Numbered from the stretch's first letter, positions 14,798-24,729 are shown. The stretch: DNA of 64,000 nucleotides from Paenibacillus macerans (GCF_900454495.1 NZ_UGSI01000001.1:3596001-3660000); one strand, 5' to 3'. The notes: generated by a model from the sequence alone, not told the origin. Program-made: numbers and translations.

Positions 14798-16924
14798 TCA
14801 CAAATATTGCCCGAACCACGCGTTCACCTGCTCGAAGCTGTCGACGCGCAGCGATGGCTTGCCGCTTTTCAGCAGCGTATGGTTGGAGCCGGGATAACGG
14901 ATAAGTTTCGTCGTTTTTCCATACCGCTTCAAAGCGGTGTACAGCTCCTCGGCTTGCGAGATCGGCGTGCGGTAATCATTTTCGCCGTGCAAAATCAGCA
15001 GCGGCGTTTCGATCCGGTGCGCATGGGCCAGCGGCGATTTGGACCAGAGCAGCTCCGCGTGCTCTTGCGGATTGCCGCCGATCACGCCTTCGACGTACGA
15101 GATGCCGATGTCGCTCGTCCCGTACATGGACAGCCAATTGGAAATGCTGCGATGCGTCACGGCGGCCCGGAAGCGGTTCGTGTGGGCGACGATCCAGTTG
15201 GTCATGACGCCGCCGTAGCTGCCGCCGCCAATCCCCAGCCGCGTCTCGTCGATAAAATCGAATGCGGCCAGCGCGTAATCAACGGCCTCCAGCAAATCCC
15301 GGCAGTCTCCGCCGCCGAAATCGCCGCGGCACGCCTTGGCAAAATCCTGCCCGTATCCCATGCTTCCGCGCGGATTGACCCACAGTACGGCATACCCTAG
15401 CGCGGCCAGGGTTTGCATTTCATGGCTGAACACGCCGGTGTACATCGCGTGCGGTCCCCCGTGAATCTGCAAAATCAGCGGAACTTTCGCGCCTTGGGGC
15501 AGCCCGGCGGGCTTCAGCAGCCAGCCGTGGATGCCCGGCCCGTCCGAAGCCTTGAATGCGATCCGTTCCGGGATGCGCACCTCAAGCTCGGCCAGAAACT
15601 CATCGTTGCGCCGCGTAAGCCGCAGTTCTTCTCCTGTGCGGACGTCGACCCGGTACAGTTCGCCCGGCCGCTCGGCCGTCAACGCGGCAGTCACCATATA
15701 GCGGCCGTCCGGGGACAACGTATATTGGTAGACATCTTTTTCGCCGCCCCCCGTCACCGCCTCGCAAGCGCCCGTTCCATCGATCCGGTACACGTTAACG
15801 TTGCCGTGATCGGTGCCAAGTACGTACACGCCGAGCTGCGGATGGTGCGGATCATATAACGGGGACGGGCTGGCCCCCGCCGATTTCATATCGCCGAGCG
15901 CGGCGTTGCCGAGCTGCATGTCCAGCCCCGGGGCAAGCAGCTCCGGCGTGCCTCCCGCGGCAGGCACCGTATACAGCCGATTATGGCTGCCGCTGCCGTA
16001 CACGCGGTCGCTGGCGATCAGCGTCAGCCGCCGCCCGTCCGGCGCATAGGCAAACTGGCTGATCAGCAGATCGGACGCCGTGATTTTTACCGGCTTGCCT
16101 ATCGGCTGACCGCCGCTAAGCTTCACGGTGTACACATCGGCAAAATGCAGCAAATCCGCGTCCAGCAGCTCATCCTCCACCCGTTTCGAAACGAACGACA
16201 AAGCTTCGCCGTCCGGCGACCAGACCGGAGCGGAAACGTCCCAGGGACCGGAGGTCAGCTGCGTGATCCGGCCGGTTTCCAGCTCCAGCACAAACAACTG
16301 GCTGTACAATCCGTCCCACCAGCCAGAGCCTTCCGTCTTAGGAGTGGTGCGCTCAAAAACGCGGCCCCGCAAGGCGGGCTGTTCCGGGTGTGCAGACTGT
16401 GACTGGTGTCGCTCCTGCAACTGTGGCTTATCCTGTATCTGCGGCTTATCCTGGACCTGTAGCTTATCCTGAACTTGTGGCTTATCCTGCAACTGTGGTT
16501 CCACATCCGCGCCGGCCCGGCTCATCAAGGCGATATACCGCCCGTCCGGCGACCAGACAAAGGCGTTCACTCCCCGCGTAAGCGCCGTGTGCTTCACGGC
16601 CAGACGGGACTGAACCTGGTCCGGCTCCGCCGCCTCTCCCTCCGCCGGGACGGTATACAGCTGCTTACCGCCTTCGGCCGGGCGCAGAAAAGCCAGCCGC
16701 GAGCCGTCCGGCGACCACGACGGCGCGGAGTCCTTGTCTCCCCCGGTCAAGCGCCGGTCGCCGCTTCCGTCCAGAGAGACGGCGCGGATATGCGTTATAT
16801 AGTCGTTTTTTTCCCGGTCCACCGTCTGATTCACGTAAGCCACCAGGCCGCGCGGGTTGACCGACGGCTGGCTGACCCACTGGTATCCGTATAAATCGTC
16901 CGGCATAATCGGCCGTTTATTCAT
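14798..16924 (-). CDS. S9-family serine peptidase (acylaminoacyl/dipeptidyl peptidase-like)
   Basis: A 708-residue two-domain enzyme. The N-terminal part contains WD-like beta-propeller segments (SWSPDGSRLAFL, VWSPDGRYIALMS, VWSPDGEALSFVSK). The C-terminal alpha/beta hydrolase carries the catalytic Ser in GGGSYGGVMTNW, Asp in HGENDYRTPISQAEE and His in YPGSNHTLL. No signal peptide is seen, so it is probably cytosolic and trims peptides brought in by the neighbouring transporter. An unusual Q/D/K/P hexapeptide repeat (VQDKPQ-like, about 16411-16500) interrupts the propeller. ATG at 16924 has GGGAG upstream. Confidence 0.92.
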   Translation of the reverse strand: MNKRPIMPDDLYGYQWVSQPSVNPRGLVAYVNQTVDREKNDYITHIRAVSLDGSGDRRLTGGDKDSAPSWSPDGSRLAFLRPAEGGKQLYTVPAEGEAAEPDQVQSRLAVKHTALTRGVNAFVWSPDGRYIALMSRAGADVEPQLQDKPQVQDKLQVQDKPQIQDKPQLQERHQSQSAHPEQPALRGRVFERTTPKTEGSGWWDGLYSQLFVLELETGRITQLTSGPWDVSAPVWSPDGEALSFVSKRVEDELLDADLLHFADVYTVKLSGGQPIGKPVKITASDLLISQFAYAPDGRRLTLIASDRVYGSGSHNRLYTVPAAGGTPELLAPGLDMQLGNAALGDMKSAGASPSPLYDPHHPQLGVYVLGTDHGNVNVYRIDGTGACEAVTGGGEKDVYQYTLSPDGRYMVTAALTAERPGELYRVDVRTGEELRLTRRNDEFLAELEVRIPERIAFKASDGPGIHGWLLKPAGLPQGAKVPLILQIHGGPHAMYTGVFSHEMQTLAALGYAVLWVNPRGSMGYGQDFAKACRGDFGGGDCRDLLEAVDYALAAFDFIDETRLGIGGGSYGGVMTNWIVAHTNRFRAAVTHRSISNWLSMYGTSDIGISYVEGVIGGNPQEHAELLWSKSPLAHAHRIETPLLILHGENDYRTPISQAEELYTALKRYGKTTKLIRYPGSNHTLLKSGKPSLRVDSFEQVNAWFGQYL

Positions 16925-16994
16925 TCCAATCGCTCCCTTACTATAGGCGTGGGAGGGAAGGGGAAAGGGAGATTGCTATTGTCTCTATTGCCGG

Positions 16995-17193
16995 AAATAA
17001 CGGTAATTTATGTCACTATTTTGAGATTGTCCCTCTCTTACGCAAAATAGCGGTACTTTTAGGCTCTATTTGGAGAACAGGCTTGGAAAAAGCAGCTTTT
17101 CACCCTCGTTTTTCCGAAATAGCGGTAAAAAATTCCTCTATTTCAGCTAACCTCCCTTTTTGCCGATAATAAGAACCTTTTTTACCGCTATTT
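16995..17193. repeat. Four-unit ladder repeat, copy L2
   Basis: Units start at 16995, 17045, 17117 and 17167 (spacings 50, 72, 50), each 27 nt with AAATA/TAATA and CTATTT ends. The first three units read AAATAACGG, AAATAGCGG and AAATAGCGG at their left arms. The rest of the 16925-17372 spacer holds MITE remnant M2 and nothing else recognised. Confidence 0.85.
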
Positions 17194-17274
17194 CCTCCGC
17201 AGTCTCCCCCCGTCTCCACAAATACGCAACCGCCTGCCCTTCTCCCTACTCCCAAATTTTATAATTACCACAGG

Positions 17275-17370
17275 AAGAACCACCACTAATCGAGATCTGG
17301 CTTCCTGGAAATATACGCCGTTGCACATCGGAAGCATTCGCTTCCGTGCTGAAAATCCGACTTTTTGAGC
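17275..17370. mobile_element. Shortened MITE-like element M2
   Basis: One end is clear: GACTTTTTGAGC at 17359-17370. Inside, the blocks ATCTGGCTTCCT and CGGAAGCATTCGCTTCCG match parts of the 23191-23515 copy. It lies just past the oppF stop. Confidence 0.5.
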
Positions 17371-17372
17371 GC

Positions 17373-18548
17373 TCAGTTCAAACCGGATAACGGAAAATGG
17401 CAGGCCGCAAAATGCCCATCGTCATGCTCCGCCAGCGGCGGTACCTGTGTCCGGCATAGATCCTGCGCATAAGGGCAGCGCGGATGGAAAACACAGCCCG
17501 AAGGCGGATTCGCCGGACCCGGGATCTCCCCGGACAGCAAAATCCGCTCCCGGCGCTGCGTCGGATCGGGCACGGGCACCGCCGCGAGCAGCGCTTCCGT
17601 ATATGGATGCCGCGGCTCGGCGAACAATTCGTCGCGCCCGGCCAGCTCGACGATTCTGCCCAGGTACATGACCGCGATGCGATCGCTGATATGCTTGACC
17701 GTCGGCAGGCCATGGGCGATAAAAATATAAGTCAATTGAAACTGCCGCTGCAGTTCTTTCAGCAGATTGAGAATCTGCGCCTGGATCGACACATCCAGCG
17801 CCGACACCGGCTCATCGCAGACGATCAGCTTCGGCTTCATCGCCAAGGCGCGGGCGATCCCGATCCGCTGACGCTGTCCGCCGCTGAATTCATGCGGATG
17901 GCGGTCGGCCAGATGCGGTCCCAGGCCGACAGTCTCCAGCAGCCGGTAAACCTCGTCCTTCAGCGCCCGGCCTTTGGCTAAACCATGCACCTGAAGCGGT
18001 TCGGCAACGATGTCGAACACCTTCATGCGCGGGTTCAGCGACGAAAAGGGATCCTGGAACACAAACTGCAAATCCCTCCGCACTTTGCGGATTTCTTCCT
18101 CCGACAGCTCATCCAAGTCCCGCCCCTGAAAGACGATCCGGCCTTCCGTCGGCGCTTGCAGCCGGGTAATCAACTGCCCGGTCGTCGACTTGCCGCAGCC
18201 CGACTCCCCGACGATCCCCAGCGTTTCGCCCGGCATTACCCGAAAGCTCACGCCGTCGACGGCTTTGACGACGCCGCTTTTCCTGGAGAACCAGCCTTTG
18301 TTCTGGGGATAATACTTCTTCAGCCCGCTCACTTCAAGGAGCGGCTGTTCGTTTTCCTCGGACCGGCGCTCCGCTCCCGCCGGCGAGTTTACGGCCGTTC
18401 CGTTCTTCGCCCCGGACAGCCCCGGCCCCGTTTCCACTGGTTCGACCGTTTCCACCGGTTCGACCGCGGCCTGCCGGCTTCCCATCCCGGACGCACCAAA
18501 CGCCGTTTCCGCCGCAGGTCCGCCCGCTTCTCTGTTCGCTCCGGTCAT
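17373..18548 (-). CDS. oppF: Oligopeptide ABC transporter ATPase, OppF/DppF type
   Basis: A 391-residue ATPase. Walker A GESGCGKSTTGQ, signature SGGQRQRIGIARAL and Walker B LIVCDEPVSALDVS are intact; the H-loop reads IFIAHGLPTVKHISDR, where the usual Asp after His is Gly. The C-terminal CVFHPRCPYAQDLC is the oligopeptide-binding family extension. The first 60 residues are low-complexity and include two copies of VEPVET. ATG at 18548 overlaps the oppD stop as TAATG. With OppD it powers peptide import. Confidence 0.92.
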   Translation of the reverse strand: MTGANREAGGPAAETAFGASGMGSRQAAVEPVETVEPVETGPGLSGAKNGTAVNSPAGAERRSEENEQPLLEVSGLKKYYPQNKGWFSRKSGVVKAVDGVSFRVMPGETLGIVGESGCGKSTTGQLITRLQAPTEGRIVFQGRDLDELSEEEIRKVRRDLQFVFQDPFSSLNPRMKVFDIVAEPLQVHGLAKGRALKDEVYRLLETVGLGPHLADRHPHEFSGGQRQRIGIARALAMKPKLIVCDEPVSALDVSIQAQILNLLKELQRQFQLTYIFIAHGLPTVKHISDRIAVMYLGRIVELAGRDELFAEPRHPYTEALLAAVPVPDPTQRRERILLSGEIPGPANPPSGCVFHPRCPYAQDLCRTQVPPLAEHDDGHFAACHFPLSGLN

Positions 18549-19525
18549 TATGGCGCCACCTCCTCCATCCGCAGGCATCTGACTTTATGGCCCGCTTCCT
18601 TGACGCGCAGCTCGGGATATTCCTTCGCGCATGCTTCCTGCGCGTACGGGCAGCGCGGCCGAAACGGACAGCCGCCCGGCATGTGGAGCATATCCGGCAC
18701 GGTGCCCGGAATCGAATCAAGCTTGTCCCTTTGCTCGTCCAACCGGGGCAGCGAGCCCAAGAGGCCGATCGTATACGGATGCCCCGGTTTGGCAAACAGG
18801 TCGAACACGTCCGCTTCCTCGACGATTTCGCCGGCGTACATCACGGCCACCCGGTCGGCCATCTCCGCCACCACGCCCAAATCGTGCGTAATCAGGATGA
18901 CGCCGGTGTTCTCCTCCCGGCTCAGCTCGGCGATCAGCCGCAAAATTTGCGCCTGGATCGTCACGTCCAGCGCGGTCGTCGGCTCGTCGGCGATCAGCAG
19001 CTTCGGCCGGCAGGCGAGCGCCATGGCGATCATCACCCGCTGACGCATGCCTCCCGACAGCTGGTGCGGGAAGCTCCGCGCCGCTTTGGCCGCATCCGCG
19101 ATGCCTACCCGCTCCAGCATCGCGACGCTTAAACGCGCCGCCTCCGCCTTGCTCACCTTCAAATGCTGAAGGATCGCCTCGCGGACCTGATTGCCGACCG
19201 TAAACACGGGATTCAGCGAGCTCATCGGCTCCTGGTAAATCATCGAAATTTCATTGCCACGAAGGGTGCGCAGCTCTTTTTTGGACAACTCCAGCAAGTT
19301 CCGGCCCTCGAAGCGGATTTCGCCGTCCGTCACTTTGCCCGGCGCGCCGACCAGCCCCATGATCGACAGAGACGTGACGCTTTTGCCCGACCCGGACTCC
19401 CCGACGATCGCCAAGGTTTCGCCCCTTTTCACGGTAAAGCTGACGCCGCGCACGGAAGGAACCGTCCCCTCCTCCGTCTTGAAAGAAGTTTTCAGATTGC
19501 GAACCTCCAGCAATTCCGCTGTCAT
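18548..19525 (-). CDS. oppD: Oligopeptide ABC transporter ATPase, OppD/DppD type
   Basis: A 325-residue ATPase with Walker A GESGSGKSVTSLS, signature LSGGMRQRVMIAMALA, Walker B LLIADEPTTALDVT and H-loop ITHDLGVVAEMADR. The Cys-bearing C-terminus (CPFRPRCPYAQEAC) is typical. GGAAAGGGGG lies before the ATG at 19525, and a short MITE palindrome separates it from oppC. Confidence 0.94.
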   Translation of the reverse strand: MTAELLEVRNLKTSFKTEEGTVPSVRGVSFTVKRGETLAIVGESGSGKSVTSLSIMGLVGAPGKVTDGEIRFEGRNLLELSKKELRTLRGNEISMIYQEPMSSLNPVFTVGNQVREAILQHLKVSKAEAARLSVAMLERVGIADAAKAARSFPHQLSGGMRQRVMIAMALACRPKLLIADEPTTALDVTIQAQILRLIAELSREENTGVILITHDLGVVAEMADRVAVMYAGEIVEEADVFDLFAKPGHPYTIGLLGSLPRLDEQRDKLDSIPGTVPDMLHMPGGCPFRPRCPYAQEACAKEYPELRVKEAGHKVRCLRMEEVAP

Positions 19526-19558
19526 AGGCTTTCGCGCCCCCTTTCCTTTAAGTATGTG

Positions 19559-19587
19559 TTCAAAAAATGACTTTTTGAACTACCTCT
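19559..19587. mobile_element. Collapsed MITE palindrome M3
   Basis: TTCAAAAAATGACTTTTTGA followed by ACTACCTCT: two ends of the MITE family fused with no interior. It lies between oppC and oppD. Confidence 0.5.
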
Positions 19588-20589
19588 TTAGGCTTTGGTT
19601 TTCATGCGGGGGTCCAGCACATCGCGCAGCCAGTCTCCGAGAAAAATAACGCCCAGCACGGTCACCGTAATCGCCAGTCCCGGGAACGTCGCCACCCACC
19701 AGCTTGTCGCCACATATTGTCTGCCGTCGCTGAGCATCCCGCCCCAGGATACGTCCGGTGGTTTGATGCCCAGCCCCAAAAAGCTTAGCGAAGCTTCCAT
19801 AATAATCGTTGTGGCCACATTCATGCCGGAGATCACGATAAACGAGGATAGGATATTCGGCAAAATATGCTTCAGAATGATCCGCCCGTTTTTCGCTCCG
19901 ACCGCTTTGGCCGCTTTGACAAAATCGCGCTCCTTGATGCTCAGGACTTCCCCGCGCACCACCCTGGTATAAGACACCCAATTCGTCACGCCGATCACAA
20001 AAATAAGCGTCGTCAGGCCCGGCCCGACCACCGCCATCACCACCAGCATAAACAGAATCGTCGGAATCGCCATAAATCCGTCGGCCACCCGCATAATGAC
20101 GGCGTCGATCCATTTGCCGTAAAAGCCCGAGACCAGGCCAAGCACCGCGCCGATCGCCCCCGACACCAGCACCGCGCCGATCCCGACGATCAGCGAAACC
20201 CGCGAACCGTAGACGATCCGGCTCCACATGTCCCGGCCCAGGTTGTCGGTGCCCAGCCAGTGTTCTTTTGTTCCGCCTTCCAGCCACATCGGGGGCTTCA
20301 GCCGGTTCAGCGGATCGACCGCGGCCGGGTCATGGCCGGCCAGCAGGGGCGCAAGCAGCGCCGTCAGGCACACGATCAGCACCAGCACGGCGCCGACTGT
20401 TCCGGTTTTGCTGCGGAGCAGCCGCTTCAAAAAAAACCGGAAACCGGCCCGTTTGCGCTCCGGGTCCAACCCCGCAACCTCCGGGCCTTCCTGTAAAGGA
20501 CCAGGTTGCAGCGGCCCGCCCTGGCCCTGACCTTGAGCCGGTCCTCCCGGCCCCTCCGCCGACAAAGAACTTTCATTTATCGCCGCCAC
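19588..20589 (-). CDS. oppC: Oligopeptide ABC transporter permease, OppC/DppC type
   Basis: A 333-residue permease. It has the long N-terminal cytoplasmic part, HWLGTDNLGRDMWSRIVYGSRVSL and the EAA loop (KAAKAVGAKNGRIILKHILPN) that docks on the ATPases. A G/Q/P-rich stretch at residues 12-35 is unusual but harmless-looking. It partners OppB. Confidence 0.93.
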   Translation of the reverse strand: MAAINESSLSAEGPGGPAQGQGQGGPLQPGPLQEGPEVAGLDPERKRAGFRFFLKRLLRSKTGTVGAVLVLIVCLTALLAPLLAGHDPAAVDPLNRLKPPMWLEGGTKEHWLGTDNLGRDMWSRIVYGSRVSLIVGIGAVLVSGAIGAVLGLVSGFYGKWIDAVIMRVADGFMAIPTILFMLVVMAVVGPGLTTLIFVIGVTNWVSYTRVVRGEVLSIKERDFVKAAKAVGAKNGRIILKHILPNILSSFIVISGMNVATTIIMEASLSFLGLGIKPPDVSWGGMLSDGRQYVATSWWVATFPGLAITVTVLGVIFLGDWLRDVLDPRMKTKA

Positions 20590-20603
20590 AGTCCTCGCCT
20601 CCC

Positions 20604-21521
20604 CTAGTTGTATTTGATTCGCGGATCAAGCAGCCGGTACGCCGCGTCCGTCAAAATGTTGGTGACCACCACGATAACGGCGATCACGAAAACGGAAGCC
20701 TGCACGATCGCCATATCATGCGTGTTGACGGCCACAACCAGCAGCTGGCCCAGGCCCGGCCACGCAAACACGGTTTCGGTGATCAGCGTGCCGCCGATCA
20801 GGCTCGTAAACTGCAGGCCCATAATGGTAACCACCGGGATCAGCCCGTTGCGGAAGGCGTGCTTGCCGATGACGAGCAATTCGACGATCCCTTTGCCGCG
20901 GGCGGTGCGGATATAGTCCTGATTGAGGATATCCAGCATGCTGGAACGGATCAGCCGGGTCATTTGCGCCGCCAGCCCTACGCCAAGCGTGAACGCCGGC
21001 AGCACCAGATGAGCGAATCCGCCCCGGCCGGACACCGGGAGCACGCCCAGCATGACGGAAAACAGCAAAATCAGCATGATGCCCATCCAGAAGTTCGGCA
21101 TCGCCTTGCCGATCACCGACAGGCCCGAAATCACCAGATCCAGAAACGTATTGCGCTTAACGGCCGAAGCTACGCCCAGCGGCACGGCCATCAGCACCGC
21201 GAACAGCATGGCCGCGGCCGCCAGCTCAAAGCTGGCCGGCAGCCGTTCCAGCACGAGCGGCAGCGCCGGCTCGCCATAGCGGAACGAGCTGCCGAAATCT
21301 CCCTTGAGCGCGCTCCCCAGAAATTTCACGTATTGCGTATATAAAGGCTGGTCCAGCCCCAGCGCCTGCGCCAGCACCGCGCGGTCCTCCTCGGTGGCCG
21401 TTTCCGGGAGCATAAGCGCGACGGGGTCGCCGGTCACCCTGACCAGAATAAAAACGATCAGGGAGACGATCAGCAGGACGGGAATCACCTGCAGCAGCGA
21501 TTTGACGATATATTTTCCCAT
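20604..21521 (-). CDS. oppB: Oligopeptide ABC transporter permease, OppB/DppB type
   Basis: A 305-residue permease starting MGKYIVKSLLQVIPVLLIVS. The family motifs DQPLYTQYVKFLGSALKGDFGSSFRYG and TARGKGIVELLVIGKHAFRN are present. ATG at 21521 has GGAGGTG 8 bases upstream; a longer in-frame start is rejected. It lies between the binding protein and OppC. Confidence 0.94.
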   Translation of the reverse strand: MGKYIVKSLLQVIPVLLIVSLIVFILVRVTGDPVALMLPETATEEDRAVLAQALGLDQPLYTQYVKFLGSALKGDFGSSFRYGEPALPLVLERLPASFELAAAAMLFAVLMAVPLGVASAVKRNTFLDLVISGLSVIGKAMPNFWMGIMLILLFSVMLGVLPVSGRGGFAHLVLPAFTLGVGLAAQMTRLIRSSMLDILNQDYIRTARGKGIVELLVIGKHAFRNGLIPVVTIMGLQFTSLIGGTLITETVFAWPGLGQLLVVAVNTHDMAIVQASVFVIAVIVVVTNILTDAAYRLLDPRIKYN

Positions 21522-21596
21522 GCGGTATTCACCTCCATCACCATCGCGAACGGACCAGGCAGGCCCAGGCTGCCCGCAGACCTTCCGCAAACGAGA

Positions 21597-23174
21597 TTAC
21601 TCGGCCGCCGGCGCGATTTCCTCGGCGTAGAACAGTTCGTCGCTGCGCGGCTGGAAGTTTACGCGGGCATCCGTACCGTATACCCCTTCCATTTGATACA
21701 AATACACCGCCGGACGTTCTTCGGCCAAGATTTGCTGCACCTGCCGGTACTCTTTCTCCCGAGCCGCCGGCTCCATGTTGACCAGCGCTGATTGCAGCAG
21801 CTTCTCCACCTCCGGATTGTTGTAATCCGTCTCGCCTTTCGCTTCCTCAAGCAGGTAGCGGGTGTAGTTGTTGGAGGCGTCGAACAGCGAGTTGCCGATC
21901 CCGATCATAAAAATTTCCTTAAACGATTTGGAACTGTAACGTTCGCTGAACGCGCTCGGCTCCAGCACATCCAGGTTGATTTTGAAACCGGTCTGATCCA
22001 GCATGGCGGCCACCACTTCGGCCTGTTCCTTATATTGCGACGATACGGAAAGCGTTAGCTCCGGGCCGCCGTCCGGGTAACCGGCTTCTTTCAGCAGCTG
22101 CTTGGCTTTTTCCTGATCGTACAGCGTCTGTTTGTACAGCGAAGGGTCGGCGCCGAAGTTCCCCGGCGTTACGGAAGTCCGGGTCACAATGCCCGCGCCC
22201 CCGGCGATGCTGTCCACAATGCCCTGCTTGTCGATCGCCAGATCGATCGCTTCCCTCACCTTCGGATCGGCGGTCGCGGTGCCTGCGGTATGGCGCAAAA
22301 TCAACTGCAGCACGCGCTGGGTCGGCGTTTTGACGATTTTTTTGCCGTCCGCGCTCTCGATTCGCGAGATGTCCGTCGACGGAACCCCTGAGATGATATC
22401 CACGCCGCCGGCCAGCAGCTCGGATACGCGGGTCGAGGCTTCCGGAATGACGCGGAACACAACGCTGTCCCATTTCGGCTGGCCGCCGAAGTAGCTGTCG
22501 TTTTTGATCAGTTCCACGCGGTCATCCTTCAGCCATTTGCTGAATTTGTACGGCCCTGTGCCTACCGGCTGCTTCAGAAAAGCCTCCATGCCGTTCTCCT
22601 GAATATATTTGGCCGGCAAAATTCCCGCGCCCATCTTCGACAGCCGGTTCAGCAGCAGCGGGTCCGGTCCGTTGGTCACGATGTCCGCCGTATGCTCGTC
22701 CACGACCTTCACTTCCGCGATATTTTTAAAGTAAGAGTGCTGCTTCAAGGTGCTGTCTTTGGCTACCCGCTCAATCGTAAACTTCACGTCTTCGGCGGTG
22801 AACGGGTCGCCGTTATGGAACGTCACGCCTTCGCGCAGCTTAAACCGCCAGGTCGTGTCGTCCACCTGCTCCCACGAGGTGGCGAGCCCGGGAACTTTGT
22901 CCGCTCCGCCGTCATTTTTCAGCAGGTAGTCAAAGACGTTGACCAGCACCGCTTCGCTGGCCGTATTGTTGTTGTTGTGCGGGTCGAAGCTCTCAATGTC
23001 GGTGGCGTTCGCAATCGTCAGCGTTTTGCCGCCGGTCTCCGCCGCCGCGCCGCCATCCTTCGCCGCATCGGGCGCCGCCGCGCTTCCCCCGCCATTGCCG
23101 CCGCCGCAAGCCGTGAGCACCACCATCGCGATCAGCAGCGTTAATAAAGCGTTTGTCCATTTATGCTTTCTCAT
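21597..23174 (-). CDS. oppA: Peptide-binding lipoprotein (SBP family 5)
   Basis: A 525-residue extracellular substrate-binding lipoprotein. A signal peptide ends in the lipobox LTACGGG at about residues 21-24, then a Gly/Ala-rich linker. FDPHNNNNTASEAVLVNVFDYL and VTFHNGDPFTAEDVKFTIER are family-5 motifs. ATG at 23174 has AAGGAGTGG upstream. First gene of the peptide transporter; the peptide range is not readable, and nickel or glutathione binding variants of the family exist. Confidence 0.92.
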   Translation of the reverse strand: MRKHKWTNALLTLLIAMVVLTACGGGNGGGSAAAPDAAKDGGAAAETGGKTLTIANATDIESFDPHNNNNTASEAVLVNVFDYLLKNDGGADKVPGLATSWEQVDDTTWRFKLREGVTFHNGDPFTAEDVKFTIERVAKDSTLKQHSYFKNIAEVKVVDEHTADIVTNGPDPLLLNRLSKMGAGILPAKYIQENGMEAFLKQPVGTGPYKFSKWLKDDRVELIKNDSYFGGQPKWDSVVFRVIPEASTRVSELLAGGVDIISGVPSTDISRIESADGKKIVKTPTQRVLQLILRHTAGTATADPKVREAIDLAIDKQGIVDSIAGGAGIVTRTSVTPGNFGADPSLYKQTLYDQEKAKQLLKEAGYPDGGPELTLSVSSQYKEQAEVVAAMLDQTGFKINLDVLEPSAFSERYSSKSFKEIFMIGIGNSLFDASNNYTRYLLEEAKGETDYNNPEVEKLLQSALVNMEPAAREKEYRQVQQILAEERPAVYLYQMEGVYGTDARVNFQPRSDELFYAEEIAPAAE

Positions 23175-23190
23175 CTGTTCCACTCCTTTT

Positions 23191-23515
23191 AGAGGTAGTT
23201 CAAAAGTCATCTTTTGAAGATATAAGGAAGAATAGGCGTCTTAAGCACAGCTTCTTTATATCGCAAGAAAAACTACCGCTAAACGCGGTCTGGCTTCCTT
23301 GAATGTACTTCGATAAAGTTTTTCTTATCACGAAGCAGGTCATGAAGTAGACCCGACATCGAATCTTAAATTCAGCCGGGCCTAAGCATATGCTTCCGAA
23401 GTATGTTTCCTGCGGAAACATTTCAGGTGCTCACGTACCCAAAACGTACGCTCCGCTCCTTTCGTCCCTAGCTTCATCCAGCTTTCTCGGTGCTGAAAAC
23501 CTGACTTTTTGAACT
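23191..23515. mobile_element. MITE-like element M4 (longest copy)
   Basis: About 325 bp with ends AGAGGTAGTTCAAAAGTC (23191) and GACTTTTTGAACT (23503-23515). It shares its right half with M1 and has an extra left part. No open reading frame of note. It abuts the ribosome binding site of the peptide-binding protein gene. It fills most of the 23175-23522 spacer. Confidence 0.75.
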
Positions 23516-23522
23516 CACATTT

Positions 23523-24710
23523 TTACAGTTCTCTATTCAAAAAATTCAGCGCAATCGCCGACAGCATGCTTACTCCATAAGGCAAAGCCGTTTCGTCCAG
23601 GTCGAACATCGGATGGTGCAGCGGGTACCTCGTCCGCTCCTCGCCGTTTCCCGACCCCAGCCGGAAAAACACCCCCGGAATATGCTCGCAATAAAAAGCG
23701 AAATCCTCCCCGCCCGTGGACGGTTTAATGTAGTTCCACACCTTGGAGCCGTAAACTTGCTCACTGGTTGCGGTCATCAGATCGACCATGTCCGGATCGT
23801 TGATGACAAGCGGATAACCCGGACCGAACTTCAATTCGTATCCGGCGCCAAACGAAGCGCATACGCCGCTGACCACCTGCTCGACCAGGCCCGGCATCCG
23901 TTCCCGCAGCTCCCGGGACAACGTGCGGATCGTGCCCGTCATCTCCACCTCGGGCGCGATAGCCGTTCCCATGTAACCTCCGGAAATTTTGCCGATGGTT
24001 ACAACCACCGGCTCCAGGGGGTCGACCATGCGGCTGGAGATGTTTTGCAGCGCGCTGATTACTTGCGCGGACACCGCGATGGCGTCGATCCCTTCATGCG
24101 GCCGGGCCGCATGGCCGCCTTTCCCCAGTACCTTGACGGTAAAAGCATCGGCCGATGCAAAAGCGACCCCTTTGCTTACGCCAAGCGTCCCCGTGTCCAA
24201 GTCGGGGAACATATGCAGCCCCGCGATGGCATCGACCTTGGGATTGTCCAGCACCCCGTCTTCGATCATCGCCCGCGCGCCCGCCAAACCTTCTTCCGCC
24301 GGCTGGAAAATAAATTTGATGTTCCCCGCTTTCGGCTTTCCAAGCCCGGTCAGGAGCTGGGCCGCGCCCATCAAAATCGCCGTGTGCGCGTCATGTCCGC
24401 ATAAATGCGCTTTTCCCGCCACCTGCGAGCTGTAATCCGCCGTCTTCTGATCCTGGATCGGGAGCGCGTCCATGTCCGCCCGCAGGCCGATCGTCGGTCC
24501 CGGCTTTTCGCCCCGCAGCAGCCCTACGACGCCGGTCCCGCCCACATTCCGGGTCACTTCCAGGTCCAGCTTTTCCAGATGCCCGGCAACAATCGCCGAT
24601 GTGCGGAACTCCTCGTACCCCGTTTCCGGGTGGCGGTGAAAATCCCTGCGCCAGGCGGTCAGCTGCTCTTGAAGCGGTTTTGTCCGTTGCAAAAGCTCTT
24701 TAATTTCCAT
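23523..24710 (-). CDS. M20-family amidohydrolase
   Basis: A 395-residue metallohydrolase of the M20D group (hippurate, N-acetylamino acid or IAA-amino acid hydrolases). Seen: RRDFHRHPETGYEEFRTS, the metal ligands in CGHDAHTAILMGAA and FQPAEEGLAGA, and a C-terminal STGGEDFAFY. It would release amino acids from N-acylated or short peptide substrates in the cytosol. The start is uncertain: ATG at 24710 is used, with GGAG only 3 bases upstream; a GTG at 24719 is closer to AAGGAG. It follows the FadR-type regulator. Confidence 0.9.
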   Translation of the reverse strand: MEIKELLQRTKPLQEQLTAWRRDFHRHPETGYEEFRTSAIVAGHLEKLDLEVTRNVGGTGVVGLLRGEKPGPTIGLRADMDALPIQDQKTADYSSQVAGKAHLCGHDAHTAILMGAAQLLTGLGKPKAGNIKFIFQPAEEGLAGARAMIEDGVLDNPKVDAIAGLHMFPDLDTGTLGVSKGVAFASADAFTVKVLGKGGHAARPHEGIDAIAVSAQVISALQNISSRMVDPLEPVVVTIGKISGGYMGTAIAPEVEMTGTIRTLSRELRERMPGLVEQVVSGVCASFGAGYELKFGPGYPLVINDPDMVDLMTATSEQVYGSKVWNYIKPSTGGEDFAFYCEHIPGVFFRLGSGNGEERTRYPLHHPMFDLDETALPYGVSMLSAIALNFLNREL

Positions 24711-24729
24711 TAACTCCACGGTCTCCTTC

